From UBA3478 sp038134285 (GTDB lineage: Bacteria > Bacteroidota > Bacteroidia > Flavobacteriales > Flavobacteriaceae): a stretch of 64,000 bases of DNA. Positions within the stretch are counted from its first letter, which is position 1. Each line of letters begins with the position of its first letter. The notes under the pieces are model-generated. The model was not told the DNA's origin and made no database searches. It saw only the letters and a program-made list of their open reading frames with translations. This document shows positions 24,914 to 34,247 of this stretch, piece by piece. Made by a program: the position numbers and the translations under genes. The stretch covers positions 1-64,000 of the forward strand of contig JAYPUW010000002.1 of the NCBI GenBank assembly GCA_038134285.1. The letters run 5' to 3'.

Positions 24914-25684
24914 ATGCAACAAGGCCAGAAGACTACACAATCAGGGAAGTTTAAATATTTAGATGAAGGAGAAGGAACACCTATGATCGTGCTTCACGGA
25001 CTTATGGGAGGGTTAAGCAACTTCTCTGCAGTTACTGCCCATTTCTCTAGGCTTGATTACAGAGTTATTATTCCGGTGTTGCCCTTGTACGACCTTCCTC
25101 TTTTAAAGACGACAGTAAAGAATTTTGCACAATATATCGATACCTTCATTCAACACTTAGGTCTTAAGGATGTTATTCTTCTCGGAAATTCATTAGGCGG
25201 ACATATTGGATTGCTACACCTCAAACTATATTCGAAAAATGTGAAGGCGCTAGTTATCACTGGAAGTTCAGGCTTGTACGAGAACTCTATGGGAGACAGT
25301 TATCCTAAACGCGGAGACTACGAGTACATCAAGAAAAAGGCTGAAGAGGTATTCTACGATCCGGCCGTTGCCACGAAAGAGATTATTGACGAGGTTTTTG
25401 ATCTTGTCAACGATAGAGTAAAACTGGTAAAGACTCTGGCTATAGCAAAAAGCGCCATTCGTCACAATATGTCCAATGATCTTCCACAGCTCAAAAAACC
25501 GGTTTGCATCATTTGGGGAAAGAACGACAAGGTTACACCTCCAGAGGTTGCGGAAGAATTCAACACCCTTCTACCTGACTCTGACTTATTTTGGATTGAT
25601 AAGTGCGGCCACGCCCCTATGATGGAGCATCCAGAAACCTTCAATCAGCTGCTAGAAGCCTGGCTGAAAGAACGGCAAATTTAA
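24914..25684 (+). CDS. Alpha/beta hydrolase
   Basis: This is a roughly 256-residue alpha/beta-hydrolase. The oxyanion-hole segment is MIVLHGLMGGL (HG near residue 28), the nucleophile elbow LGNSLGGHIGL (Ser near 104) and the catalytic His lies in KCGHAPMMEHPE near the C-terminus. The acid is probably the Asp in WGKNDKVTPP. The start is ATG 24914 (MQQGQKTTQ); the longer frame from 24815 would cross the mraZ operators and a TATCTTTG promoter box at 24887-24894. It lies divergent from mraZ and 13 bases before engB. Substrate unknown. Confidence 0.88.
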   Translation: MQQGQKTTQSGKFKYLDEGEGTPMIVLHGLMGGLSNFSAVTAHFSRLDYRVIIPVLPLYDLPLLKTTVKNFAQYIDTFIQHLGLKDVILLGNSLGGHIGLLHLKLYSKNVKALVITGSSGLYENSMGDSYPKRGDYEYIKKKAEEVFYDPAVATKEIIDEVFDLVNDRVKLVKTLAIAKSAIRHNMSNDLPQLKKPVCIIWGKNDKVTPPEVAEEFNTLLPDSDLFWIDKCGHAPMMEHPETFNQLLEAWLKERQI

Positions 25685-25697
25685 ACTCTCAAACGGC

Positions 25698-26309
25698 ATG
25701 AAAATTCACTCTGCCAGATTTGTGATGAGCAACTCGTCGGTTGAGCTCTGCCCCAACCAACCCCTACCCGAATACGCTTTTATCGGCAGGTCAAATGTCG
25801 GTAAGTCTTCTTTAATAAATGCCCTTACGCGACACAACTCATTAGCTAAGACCTCATCACGACCCGGAAAAACCCAACTCATTAATCATTTCATTATTAA
25901 TGAAAATTGGTTTCTAGTCGATTTGCCAGGATACGGGTATGCCCGCGTTTCAAAGTCTACTAAAAAAGAGTTTCAAAGCTATATCCGCACTTACTTCACC
26001 AAAAGAGAGCAGCTTTTCTGTGCCTTTGTTTTAATTGACAGCCGCCACGAACCTCAACCGATAGACCTAGAATTCATGGCTTGGCTCACTTCAAAAGAAA
26101 TCGCCTTTTATATGGTGTTTACTAAGGCTGACAAACTCAAGAAAGGCGGAATACAGAAAAAGATTGACGCCTATTGCAAGGCTATGACGGATGGTGCTTG
26201 GGAAGAGCATCCACCCTATTTTATAACCTCTTCAAGTTCAGGTTTGGGCTGTGATGAAATTTTAGAAAAAATAGATCGTCTCAACGAGATGTACGGAGTG
26301 TCACACTAA
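25698..26309 (+). CDS. engB: Ribosome biogenesis GTPase EngB/YsxC
   Basis: This 203-residue TRAFAC GTPase is involved in assembly of the large ribosomal subunit. Its G motifs are G1 GRSNVGKSSLI (about 32-42), G3 DLPGYGYA (about 77-84), G4 TKAD (about 144) and G5 in ITSSSSGLG. Length is typical for EngB. It follows the hydrolase by 13 bases and ends exactly where the convergent gldC ends, with no visible terminator between. Confidence 0.96.
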   Translation: MKIHSARFVMSNSSVELCPNQPLPEYAFIGRSNVGKSSLINALTRHNSLAKTSSRPGKTQLINHFIINENWFLVDLPGYGYARVSKSTKKEFQSYIRTYFTKREQLFCAFVLIDSRHEPQPIDLEFMAWLTSKEIAFYMVFTKADKLKKGGIQKKIDAYCKAMTDGAWEEHPPYFITSSSSGLGCDEILEKIDRLNEMYGVSH

Positions 26310-26651
26310 CTAACGCTCATCGTACAATTTGAGCTGTTCAGCAAAATAGGCCGCGAAGTCTTTCATTCTTCCAGATATTTCGGTTTCTTGAGTTGCTTTT
26401 TCAAAGGTAGAAGCCATTCGCACTAGTGTTTGGTGAAAAAAGAGCTTCATCTCATCTACTGGCATATCCTTGGTCCACAAATCAATACTCAAGGTTTCTT
26501 TCGCTTCTGGATCCCAAATAGAAAGCAACATAGCCTTCGTTGCTGTATCCGCAACTCCACCGTCCTCTGCTGTCCAACTTAAGGTTTCGGGGATCTTATT
26601 TTCATCTAATTCTATACTTAGTTCTATCTTCGAGCGGTGTGTGTCTGCCAT
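26310..26651 (-). CDS. gldC: Gliding motility protein GldC
   Basis: This 113-residue protein matches GldC in length and composition: an acidic, soluble beta-rich N-terminal half (IELSIELDENKIPETLSWTA) and a helical C-terminus (AAYFAEQLKLYDER). In Flavobacterium johnsoniae GldC improves gliding but is not essential. Many Flavobacteriia without motility also keep it, so its presence does not prove gliding. As far as I remember gldB often sits beside gldC; here the neighbour is nadE and no gldB is visible. Confidence 0.85.
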   Translation of the reverse strand: MADTHRSKIELSIELDENKIPETLSWTAEDGGVADTATKAMLLSIWDPEAKETLSIDLWTKDMPVDEMKLFFHQTLVRMASTFEKATQETEISGRMKDFAAYFAEQLKLYDER

Positions 26652-26709
26652 CTGTTATTTCTTTGTTCAAAATTACCCATTCTAAGCCTTAACTTTGCAC
26701 AAAAAGCTC

Positions 26710-27501
26710 ATGAAGGCCGAAGCAGTAAAAAATCACATCGTTCACTGGCTCAGTGACTATGCCATGAAGGCTAAAGCCAAAGGATTTGTCATAGGTGTTT
26801 CAGGCGGAATCGACTCTGCCACTACTTCAACGCTTTGTGCAGAAACCGGCTTAAAGGTTACACTGCTCAATATGCCTATCAGCCAAGCCAAGGATCAATT
26901 AAATAGAGGCTTGAAGCACATGAATGCCTTAAGCGAGCGCTATCCTAATGTTTCAGTACTAAGTGTGCCTTTAGACGGTGTTTTTGACGCTTTCAAAACG
27001 GCACAGAAGCTCACCGCTCCTGAAGAAGATCTAACCCATCTTGCTCTTGCAAATTCAAGGGCGCGTTTGCGCATGAGTACCTTGTACTATGTCGCACAAT
27101 GCACCTCTTCACTAGTGGCCGGAACCGGCAATAAGGTCGAAGACTTTGGCGTCGGGTTTTACACCAAATACGGAGACGGAGGTGTAGATATAAGCCCTAT
27201 CGCAGATCTCACCAAAACAGAGGTTTGGGATTTAGGAAAATACCTAGGCGTAGATCAAGAAATCATAGATGCGCCACCGACCGATGGCCTGTGGGGTGAC
27301 AACCGTTCAGATGAAGATCAAATAGGCGCTACCTATCGCGAACTGGAGTGGGCGATGCAAATGCATGAAGCTCACAAATCAGTTGATAAATTCGAGGGTA
27401 GAGAGCGCGAAGTATATCAGATCTTTCTCAAATTTCACAATGCCAACAAACACAAAATGGACCCTATTCCGGTATGTGAAATTCCAACTGAGCTTCTTTA
27501 A
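26710..27501 (+). CDS. nadE: NAD+ synthetase NadE (ammonia-dependent)
   Basis: NadE makes NAD+ from deamido-NAD+, ATP and ammonia. This protein has about 263 residues. It has the P-loop-like GVSGGIDSATTSTL (about 30-43), LANSRARLRMSTLYYVAQ and GTGNKVEDFGVGFYTKYGDGG, and lacks the N-terminal glutaminase domain, so it should use free ammonia. The start ATG 26710 is preferred because the upstream TTG (26695) lies inside a TAACTTTG -7 box (26690-26697). It converges with dnaG. Confidence 0.95.
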   Translation: MKAEAVKNHIVHWLSDYAMKAKAKGFVIGVSGGIDSATTSTLCAETGLKVTLLNMPISQAKDQLNRGLKHMNALSERYPNVSVLSVPLDGVFDAFKTAQKLTAPEEDLTHLALANSRARLRMSTLYYVAQCTSSLVAGTGNKVEDFGVGFYTKYGDGGVDISPIADLTKTEVWDLGKYLGVDQEIIDAPPTDGLWGDNRSDEDQIGATYRELEWAMQMHEAHKSVDKFEGREREVYQIFLKFHNANKHKMDPIPVCEIPTELL

Positions 27502-27502
27502 G

Positions 27503-29494
27503 TTAAAGAGTTAAGACCCGATTCAAACGCTTACTAAGTACCTTATTAAGCATAAGGTAGTCAATCACTTCTTCTAAGACCTCTTCTTTTGCTTCTGCAC
27601 TTTTCTTTTGTAGTTCTTCTAAGTGCTGTTGTACCCAGTATGAACGCAGAGAAAGGATCGTTTCAGAGACTTGTTGCGCAATCTGATTGCTTCTGTCTTT
27701 CGGATAAATATTTTTTCGTTCCCATTGGTGTAAGGCATAGCGTTCGTAGTCAAAAACGATAGTCGAGAGTGGCGCTACCAATTCTTCTTTTTGCTGCTTC
27801 TCAAGGTACTTGAGTAATTCGCCCACCTCTTCACCTTGCTCTTCGGTGTAAAAGCGAATAAGCATTTCGAATAAGCTATCATAAATCGGGTCAGAGAAGC
27901 GCATCTCATCTTGTTGGAGATCTAGAAAGATCTTTTCATACACCTTTGACTCCATCAGTGAACGCTTAGCAACCAGTCCTCCTGTTTTTTCATCTGGCTC
28001 AAGAAACTCGTCATCAAATACTTCTACCCGCGCCCCATACAACACCAAGGCCTCAATCAAAGCGCGCTCTAACTCTTTCTGCTGATCTTTCTTGTTGAGT
28101 ACTTCGGGTTCCTGAACTAACTCTAGCAGTTTAGGCTGAGTACTAGCCGCACTGCTTCTAGAATCACGCTTCTCTTTTGCTTCAATTTCAGCCAAGGCTT
28201 TGTAGACCACCGCTTCACTTAACTGAAAGGTGTCAACGCATTGCCTTACATACAATTCACGCTTAATGGGGTCGTTAATATGCCATATACTCTTCACAAT
28301 TTCTCGGATGGCTTCAGAGGTGGTAATGGGGTCTTTGGCTTCTTTGAGTAAAACCTGCCCTTTATAGGTAATGAAGTCAATTTGATTGGCTTCGAAATAG
28401 GCTGTAATCTCTTCTAGGTCGTGATGACGGGCAAAACTATCAGGATCTTCACCCTCTGGAAGCGAAAGCACACGAACGTTTAAGCCCTCGGCCAAGATCA
28501 GATCAATACTTCTCATTGATGCCCTGATACCGGCCTGATCTGCATCAAAAATCAAGGTTATTGTCGTACAGAGACGACGAATCATACGTATCTGAGACTC
28601 GGTCAACGCTGTTCCACTTGATGAAACCACGTTCTCAAGCCCGCGCTGATGTAGCTGAATGACATCGGTGTATCCTTCAACTAAGTAGCAGTTGTTAGCC
28701 TTAGCTATAGCTGATTTAGCGTAGTGAATGCCATAAAGCGCTTTGGCCTTATGATAAATCGGACTCTCAGGAGAATTGACATACTTGGCGACCTTCTTTT
28801 GAGAATCTAAGATGCGTCCGCCAAAGCCCAGAACTCTTCCGCTAGTACTTTGAATCGGAAAAATTACCCGATCTCTAAACCGATCTCTAAGACCTTCAGC
28901 CTCATTCACCTGCTGTGCACCATCAATAGCAAAACACACTCCAGATTCTTCGAGTAGCTCTGCGCGATATCCATTTTTAAGGGCCTCGTCCGCCAATCCA
29001 TTCCAACCGATACCACCAAATCCTAGTTTGAAACGTTTAATAGTTTCGTCTGTAAACCCTCTCTCTTGAAAATAAGACATACCAATCGCCCTACCCTTTG
29101 GATCTTCGTGAAGTTGACGCTGAAAGTAATCGTGAGCAAATTCAGTGACCAAAAAGAGACTTTCTTGATGATCACTAGCTTCTTTTTGTTCTTCGGACTG
29201 AGCCGTCTCTTCAACTTCAATATTGTATTTCTGAGCGAGGTAGCGAATGGCTTCAGGGTAGGTAAACTGCTCCATCTCCATCAAAAAAGCGATGGCATTA
29301 CCCCCTTTTCCGCTACTGAAATCCTTCCAGATTTGTTTTACCGGAGACACCATAAAACTAGGAGTACGTTCACTGGTGAACGGACTTAGTCCTTTAAAAT
29401 TTGCTCCGGACTTTTTGAGTTGAACATAGTCTTGAATGACTTCCTCTACACGAACCGCCTCGTAAACCTTATCGATAGTAGATTTTGAAATCAT
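27503..29494 (-). CDS. dnaG: DNA primase DnaG lacking the zinc-finger ligands
   Basis: DnaG makes RNA primers at the replication fork. The start is set at ATG 29494 (MISKSTIDKVYEAVRVEEV) because a GAGGA sequence precedes it; an ATG 15 bases upstream is possible. The product has about 663 residues. The N-terminal domain keeps the CHC2 fold outline (FKGLSPFTSERTPSFMVSP, then FSSGKGGNAIAFLME), but the usual Cys/His zinc ligands are Ser, Thr and Ser. The TOPRIM catalytic region is intact: CYLVEGYTDVIQLHQRG with the acidic cluster FDADQAG. The C-terminal helicase-binding region is helical. It is the last gene of a minus-strand run starting at pheA. Confidence 0.94.
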   Translation of the reverse strand: MISKSTIDKVYEAVRVEEVIQDYVQLKKSGANFKGLSPFTSERTPSFMVSPVKQIWKDFSSGKGGNAIAFLMEMEQFTYPEAIRYLAQKYNIEVEETAQSEEQKEASDHQESLFLVTEFAHDYFQRQLHEDPKGRAIGMSYFQERGFTDETIKRFKLGFGGIGWNGLADEALKNGYRAELLEESGVCFAIDGAQQVNEAEGLRDRFRDRVIFPIQSTSGRVLGFGGRILDSQKKVAKYVNSPESPIYHKAKALYGIHYAKSAIAKANNCYLVEGYTDVIQLHQRGLENVVSSSGTALTESQIRMIRRLCTTITLIFDADQAGIRASMRSIDLILAEGLNVRVLSLPEGEDPDSFARHHDLEEITAYFEANQIDFITYKGQVLLKEAKDPITTSEAIREIVKSIWHINDPIKRELYVRQCVDTFQLSEAVVYKALAEIEAKEKRDSRSSAASTQPKLLELVQEPEVLNKKDQQKELERALIEALVLYGARVEVFDDEFLEPDEKTGGLVAKRSLMESKVYEKIFLDLQQDEMRFSDPIYDSLFEMLIRFYTEEQGEEVGELLKYLEKQQKEELVAPLSTIVFDYERYALHQWERKNIYPKDRSNQIAQQVSETILSLRSYWVQQHLEELQKKSAEAKEEVLEEVIDYLMLNKVLSKRLNRVLTL

Positions 29495-29512
29495 AATTCC
29501 TCGTTGCATTCT

Positions 29513-30490
29513 TTATTTTTTGCGATCAACCACATAATTGACCAAATCGACCAGCGCTGTCTTGAAGGTGCTCTCGGGATAATTAACGAGAAGCCCTAGG
29601 GCAGCATCTCTATAGCGATTCATCTGACGAATGGCGTATTCAAGCCCTCCATTCTCTTTCACATACCCAATCACTTCTTTCACCCTCTTCTTGTCTTTAT
29701 AGTGGCGCTTTACCGAATCTATGACCCAGCGTTTATCACGGTAAGAGGCTTGATTGAGCACATAAATTAAAGGCAGCGTCATCTTCTGCTCTTTAATATC
29801 GATGCCCGTCGGCTTACCTATCGCGCCTTCTGTATAATCGAAAAGGTCATCTTTAATTTGAAAAGCCATACCGGCATATTCACCGAAAGAGCGAAAGCGT
29901 TCGATTTCTTCATCACTGCATCCTACAGATGCAGCACCCATCGCACAACAGGCTGCGATAAGAGTAGCAGTTTTCTGCCGTATAATATCGTAATAAACGG
30001 CTTCATTAATATCGAGGCGTCTTGCTTTTTCTAATTGCAGTAATTCGCCTTGACTCATCTCTCTTACAGCTTCAGAAACAATCTTTAGTAAATCGAAATC
30101 ATCGTGATCCAGTGAAAGCAGTAATCCTTTTGAGAAAAAAAAGTCTCCTACTAAAACTGCAATTTTGTTTTTCCACAATGCGTTTACTGAAAAAAAACCG
30201 CGGCGCTTGTCACTCGCGTCAATCACATCATCATGCACCAATGAGGCGGTATGAATGAGTTCAATAATCGAAGCCCCTCGGTAGGTACGGTCAGTCACTT
30301 TGCCCTCGCCTAACAATTTAGCCACTAGAAACACAAACATGGGACGCATTTGCTTCCCTTTACGGCTAGCGATGTAGTAGGTGATACGATTGAGCAGTGC
30401 AACCTTTGAAGCCATGGCCTCTTTGAATTTGACTTCAAAGAGATCCATTTCAGCAACAATAGGCTGTCTTATTTTGGCAACGGTCTGCAC
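29513..30490 (-). CDS. Polyprenyl diphosphate synthase
   Basis: This 325-residue trans-prenyltransferase makes long-chain all-trans polyprenyl diphosphate, presumably the menaquinone side chain. The first aspartate-rich motif is HDDVIDASDKRRG (about 83-95) and the second is FQIKDDLFDYTEG (about 210-222). The KMTLPLIYVLNQA segment that follows is typical of the IspB/HepT class. Chain length cannot be read reliably by eye. It lies 23 bases after rlmN and 18 before dnaG. Confidence 0.92.
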   Translation of the reverse strand: MQTVAKIRQPIVAEMDLFEVKFKEAMASKVALLNRITYYIASRKGKQMRPMFVFLVAKLLGEGKVTDRTYRGASIIELIHTASLVHDDVIDASDKRRGFFSVNALWKNKIAVLVGDFFFSKGLLLSLDHDDFDLLKIVSEAVREMSQGELLQLEKARRLDINEAVYYDIIRQKTATLIAACCAMGAASVGCSDEEIERFRSFGEYAGMAFQIKDDLFDYTEGAIGKPTGIDIKEQKMTLPLIYVLNQASYRDKRWVIDSVKRHYKDKKRVKEVIGYVKENGGLEYAIRQMNRYRDAALGLLVNYPESTFKTALVDLVNYVVDRKK

Positions 30491-30513
30491 GTAGGGTGTT
30501 GGGAAATTTAGGA

Positions 30514-31566
30514 TTATAAAGGTATCAATTTATTCGCCAATTGCCCGCAAGCAGCATCGATATCCTTTCCTCTAGAGCGACGCACTGTTACCGTAATCCG
30601 AGCGCGTTCTAAGGCTATTTTATACGCCTCAATTACCTTGTGATCTGCGGCCTCGAAATCACCGTAATCAGTAGGATTGTATTCGATGATATTCACCTTA
30701 GAAGGAACACGCTTGCAGTAAGTAACTAATGCGTCGATATCTTCTCTTGTATCGTTAATCCCTTTCCAAATCAAATATTCGAAGGTGATTTTTGAACGTG
30801 TTTGCTGATACCAATATTGAAGTGACTTCTGCAGGGTCTCTAGGTCAAACGAGGTGCTGAAGGGCATAATCTGGTTGCGCACTTTTTCGCGGGCAGAGTG
30901 CAGTGAAACGGCCAACTGAAAGCGCGGATTTTCATCGGCCAACTTCTCAATCATCTTCGGAATTCCAGAAGTAGAGATGGTAATCCGCTTAGGAGAAAGG
31001 CCTAGACCATCTGTAATGCGCTCAACCGCCGCAATTACATTCTTGTAATTCATAAGAGGCTCTCCCATTCCCATAAACACGATGTTCGAAAGCGGTCTTC
31101 CGAAGTACAACTGACTTTGACGGTCTAAGACCATAACCTGATCGTAAATCTCATCAGGGTTTAGGTTGCGCATGCGCTTAAGTTGAGAGGTCGCACAAAA
31201 GGTGCAGTCTAAACTACACCCTACCTGACTTGATACGCAAGCCGTGCTCCGTGTTTCGGTCGGAATCAAGACCGATTCAACGGTTAACCCGTCATACAAT
31301 CGAATGGCGTTCTTAATCGTTTGATCTAAACTGCGTTGTTGACGGTCTACTGCAATATGATTAATAACAAAATGGGTGTTTAAAAGTTCTCTAGTTGACT
31401 TTGAGAGATTGGTCATTTCATCGAAGTGATGCGCACCCTTTTGCCACAGCCATTGATAAACCTGGTCTGCCCTGAAAGCTTGTTGGTTGTGTTCTGCAAA
31501 AAACGCTTTTAACGCTTGAAGATCAAGCGCACGAACATCTCGTTTTGTCGCGTTTTCAGCTGACAT
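30514..31566 (-). CDS. rlmN: Dual-specificity RNA methyltransferase RlmN
   Basis: RlmN is a radical-SAM enzyme that methylates C2 of A2503 in 23S rRNA and A37 in some tRNAs. This 350-residue protein has the cluster motif CSLDCTFCATSQ (CxxxCxxC, about 117-124), the SAM region FMGMGEPLMNYKNV and the second reactive cysteine in DIDAACGQLAN at the C-terminus. Both cysteines of its ping-pong methyl transfer are therefore present. It starts one base after queA ends. Confidence 0.96.
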   Translation of the reverse strand: MSAENATKRDVRALDLQALKAFFAEHNQQAFRADQVYQWLWQKGAHHFDEMTNLSKSTRELLNTHFVINHIAVDRQQRSLDQTIKNAIRLYDGLTVESVLIPTETRSTACVSSQVGCSLDCTFCATSQLKRMRNLNPDEIYDQVMVLDRQSQLYFGRPLSNIVFMGMGEPLMNYKNVIAAVERITDGLGLSPKRITISTSGIPKMIEKLADENPRFQLAVSLHSAREKVRNQIMPFSTSFDLETLQKSLQYWYQQTRSKITFEYLIWKGINDTREDIDALVTYCKRVPSKVNIIEYNPTDYGDFEAADHKVIEAYKIALERARITVTVRRSRGKDIDAACGQLANKLIPL

Positions 31567-31567
31567 T

Positions 31568-32617
31568 CTAGAGAATCATCATCGCGTCACCGTACGAGTA
31601 GAAGCGATACTTCTCTTTCACTGCTTCTTCATAGGCATGCACGACCATATCGTGATCTGCAAAAGCAGAAATCATCATGAGTAGCGTAGACTTAGGCAAG
31701 TGGAAATTAGTGATCATGCGATTGGCGATCGAAAAATCGTAAGGAGGAAAGATGAACTTGTTAGTCCATCCGTCAAACGGATTCAGCATACCGTTAGAAG
31801 ACACTGAACTTTCTAAAGAACGCATCACCGTAGTTCCTACGGCACACACATTTCTCTTAGCACGTTTAGCCTTGTTTACAATCTCAGCAGCCTTCTCTTC
31901 GATCTGCATTTCTTCACTGTCCATCTTGTGTTTAGAAAGGTCTTCTACCTCAACCGGATTGAAGGTGCCTAATCCAACGTGCAAGGTGATTTCTGAAAAA
32001 TCAATCCCTTTGATCTCAAGACGTTTCAGTAAATGTTTCGAAAAGTGAAGTCCTGCAGTAGGCGCAGCAACAGCTCCATCGTATTTGGCGTAGATGGTTT
32101 GATAACGTTCTTCGTCCTCGGGCTCTACTTTGCGCTTGATGTATTTAGGGAGAGGAGTCTCTCCTAAGCATCTCAGTTTTTTTCTAAAATCCGAGTAAGA
32201 TCCGTCGTATAAAAATCTCAAGGTGCGCCCTCTAGAGGTAGTGTTGTCTATCACTTCAGCCACTAACGAATCGTCATCACCGAAATACAGCTTGTTTCCG
32301 ATGCGGATCTTTCTTGCAGGATCAACCAATACATCCCAAAGACGTTGCTCTTGATTGAGCTCTCTTAGTAAGAACACTTCGATACGCGCACCAGTTTTTT
32401 CTTTGTTACCATAGAGGCGAGCCGGAAAAACCTTGGTATTATTCAAGACCATCACGTCTCCTTCATCGAAGTAATCGATAACGTCTTTAAACATTTTATG
32501 CTCGATCTTTCCGCTGTCGCGATGCAATACCATAAGGCGTGATTCATCGCGATTTTCTGCTGGATACTCGGCTAATAATTCTTTAGGAAGTTTGAAATCG
32601 AAATTTGAAAGCTTCAT
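31568..32617 (-). CDS. queA: S-adenosylmethionine:tRNA ribosyltransferase-isomerase QueA
   Basis: QueA adds the cyclopentene precursor to 7-aminomethyl-deazaguanine in tRNA, making epoxyqueuosine. This 349-residue protein has the typical start FDFKLPKELLAEYPAENRDE, GDVMVLNNTKVFPARL, the central YAKYDGAVAAPTAGLHFS and the late ITNFHLPKSTLLMMISAF. It has its own promoter (TTG at 32672-32674, then TATCTTTA at 32643-32650), so it need not follow aroA expression. Confidence 0.96.
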   Translation of the reverse strand: MKLSNFDFKLPKELLAEYPAENRDESRLMVLHRDSGKIEHKMFKDVIDYFDEGDVMVLNNTKVFPARLYGNKEKTGARIEVFLLRELNQEQRLWDVLVDPARKIRIGNKLYFGDDDSLVAEVIDNTTSRGRTLRFLYDGSYSDFRKKLRCLGETPLPKYIKRKVEPEDEERYQTIYAKYDGAVAAPTAGLHFSKHLLKRLEIKGIDFSEITLHVGLGTFNPVEVEDLSKHKMDSEEMQIEEKAAEIVNKAKRAKRNVCAVGTTVMRSLESSVSSNGMLNPFDGWTNKFIFPPYDFSIANRMITNFHLPKSTLLMMISAFADHDMVVHAYEEAVKEKYRFYSYGDAMMIL

Positions 32618-32642
32618 AAGTTCTGCGCTGCGTTAAAAGGGG

Positions 32643-32674
32643 TAAAGATACTATTGCGAAAACCCCAAAGTCAA
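32643..32674 (-). promoter_or_regulatory. Probable queA promoter inside the pheA-dnaG run
   Basis: On the minus strand a TTG (-33, 32672-32674) is followed after 21 bases by TATCTTTA (-7, 32643-32650), close to the Bacteroidota consensus TTG-N19-21-TAnnTTTG. It lies in the 68-base gap between aroA and queA and would separate queA-rlmN and the following genes from the aromatic operon upstream. Confidence 0.55.
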
Positions 32675-32685
32675 GGGAAATTAGA

Positions 32686-33918
32686 TTATTCTGATTTTGA
32701 TGTGCAGTCAAAACCCAATGACTCAAGGTCCTTCCAAAAGTCTGGGTATGATTTTTCTACTACCATTGGATCTTCTACAATCAGTGGGACACAAAGGGCC
32801 ATAGGTGCGAATGCCATTGCCATACGGTGGTCATTGTAGGTTGAAATGGTTGCTGAGACTAAAGCTTGTTTACTTGCCTGTACCTCTAAAGATTCAGCGG
32901 TAATCTTCACTTGAATACCGCACTTCTCGAGCTCTGCTTTCATGGCTGCCAAGCGATCCGTTTCTTTAATGGGTAATGTGTGCAATCCAGTCATCGTGCA
33001 ATGCGTTCCTAGAACACCGGCAGTTACAGCAATCGTCTGAGCAATATCAGGGGCGTCTCTCAGATCGTATGTCACCGAATCTTTAGCAGAGCCACTTTTC
33101 TGAAGGTGCACGGTATTCGAATCAAAGCGTGTTTCAACACCGAAGTCGGCATATAGATCAGCAAGAATTCGATCTCCTTGAAGGGAGTCATTCTTTAATA
33201 CGCTTAAGCGCAATGAGGTACCGACAGGAGATAAGGCCACAATGCTGTAGTAATAGCTTGCGGAACTCCAATCAGACTCTACAGCCAAGGCTTGATCTTC
33301 GATGGCATCTTTACTAAAAACTCGAACGCCATCTTGATTCAATTCTGAGGGTATACCTATAGATCTTAAAAGTTTGAGTGTCATTTTGAGGTAAGGGATA
33401 GAGGTCAGCTCGCCCTCAAAAGTTAAGGATAGACCCTTCTTAAACTTAGGTGCCACCAAACACAAAGCAGACAGGTATTGACTACTGACATCTGCTCTCA
33501 TTCTTAATCTCCCTCCTTCTAAAGCCTTTCCTTTTATCTGTAAAGGCGGAAACCCTTCGTTTTCAACATAGGCCACCTCCGCACCCAAATCCCTCAACGC
33601 TTCAACTAAAATTTTAATCGGTCGTTGTTTCATTCGTGCGCTTCCTGTAAGAAGCACATCTGTACCCTCAACAGTAGCAAAATAGGCGGTCAAGAAGCGC
33701 ATCGCGGTGCCCGCATGGTGTATATCAACCGTCCCCTTAGTCTTTAATAGCCCCTGTTTCATCATAGCCACATCATAGGCATTTGAATCGTTCAATAGCT
33801 CGAGATTAGGATAGAGTGCCTTCAACAAAAGCAAACGATTCGTTTCACTTTTAGACCCCGTTAAGGTAATGTGTCGTTGCGCTATGGGATGTGCGCAATG
33901 CACCTGCAATTCCTTCAT
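32686..33918 (-). CDS. aroA: 3-phosphoshikimate 1-carboxyvinyltransferase (EPSP synthase)
   Basis: AroA joins phosphoenolpyruvate to shikimate 3-phosphate in the shikimate pathway. This 410-residue protein is somewhat short for the family but has the main motifs: GSKSETNRLLLLKAL (about 22-36, the KSxTNR substrate loop), HHAGTAMRFLTAYFA (GTAxR), the SSQYLSALCLVAP segment and the late KETDRLAAMKAEL and NDHRMAMAFAP. It fits the aromatic theme of the upstream genes pheA, tyrA and DAHP synthase. It overlaps the MazG-like gene by 4 bases. Confidence 0.95.
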   Translation of the reverse strand: MKELQVHCAHPIAQRHITLTGSKSETNRLLLLKALYPNLELLNDSNAYDVAMMKQGLLKTKGTVDIHHAGTAMRFLTAYFATVEGTDVLLTGSARMKQRPIKILVEALRDLGAEVAYVENEGFPPLQIKGKALEGGRLRMRADVSSQYLSALCLVAPKFKKGLSLTFEGELTSIPYLKMTLKLLRSIGIPSELNQDGVRVFSKDAIEDQALAVESDWSSASYYYSIVALSPVGTSLRLSVLKNDSLQGDRILADLYADFGVETRFDSNTVHLQKSGSAKDSVTYDLRDAPDIAQTIAVTAGVLGTHCTMTGLHTLPIKETDRLAAMKAELEKCGIQVKITAESLEVQASKQALVSATISTYNDHRMAMAFAPMALCVPLIVEDPMVVEKSYPDFWKDLESLGFDCTSKSE

Positions 33919-34247
33919 GATTTTAATTTAGGATTGTTGTGATGCCTTTCGTGATCTCGACTGGACTTATGCTCTAATTTTTTATCAAAGGCTGCTTGTA
34001 AATCTACCCCCGTCTGATTTGCCAGGCAGAGCACCACAAATAAAACATCTGCGAGTTCTTCACCTAAATCCGCCTGTTTGTCTGATGGCTTCTCACTCTG
34101 TTCTCCGTAGCGTCTTGAAATGATGCGTGCCACCTCACCTACTTCTTCTGTAAGCTGAGCCATATTGGTCAACTCGTTGAAATAGCGTACACCATGTTCT
34201 TTAATCCAGCGGTCTACACGCTCTTGAGTAATAGTTATTGCATCCAT
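33915..34247 (-). CDS. MazG-like nucleotide pyrophosphohydrolase
   Basis: This 110-residue all-alpha NTP pyrophosphatase has the MazG-type metal site ExxE-x(n)-ExxD: EEVGEVARIISRRYG (Glu near 30) and DLGEELADVLFVVLCLANQTGVD (Glu and Asp near 63-67). Such single-domain proteins hydrolyse non-canonical or excess nucleoside triphosphates. It overlaps dtd by one base and aroA by 4, so the genes are translated together. Exact substrate unknown. Confidence 0.88.
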   Translation of the reverse strand: MDAITITQERVDRWIKEHGVRYFNELTNMAQLTEEVGEVARIISRRYGEQSEKPSDKQADLGEELADVLFVVLCLANQTGVDLQAAFDKKLEHKSSRDHERHHNNPKLKS

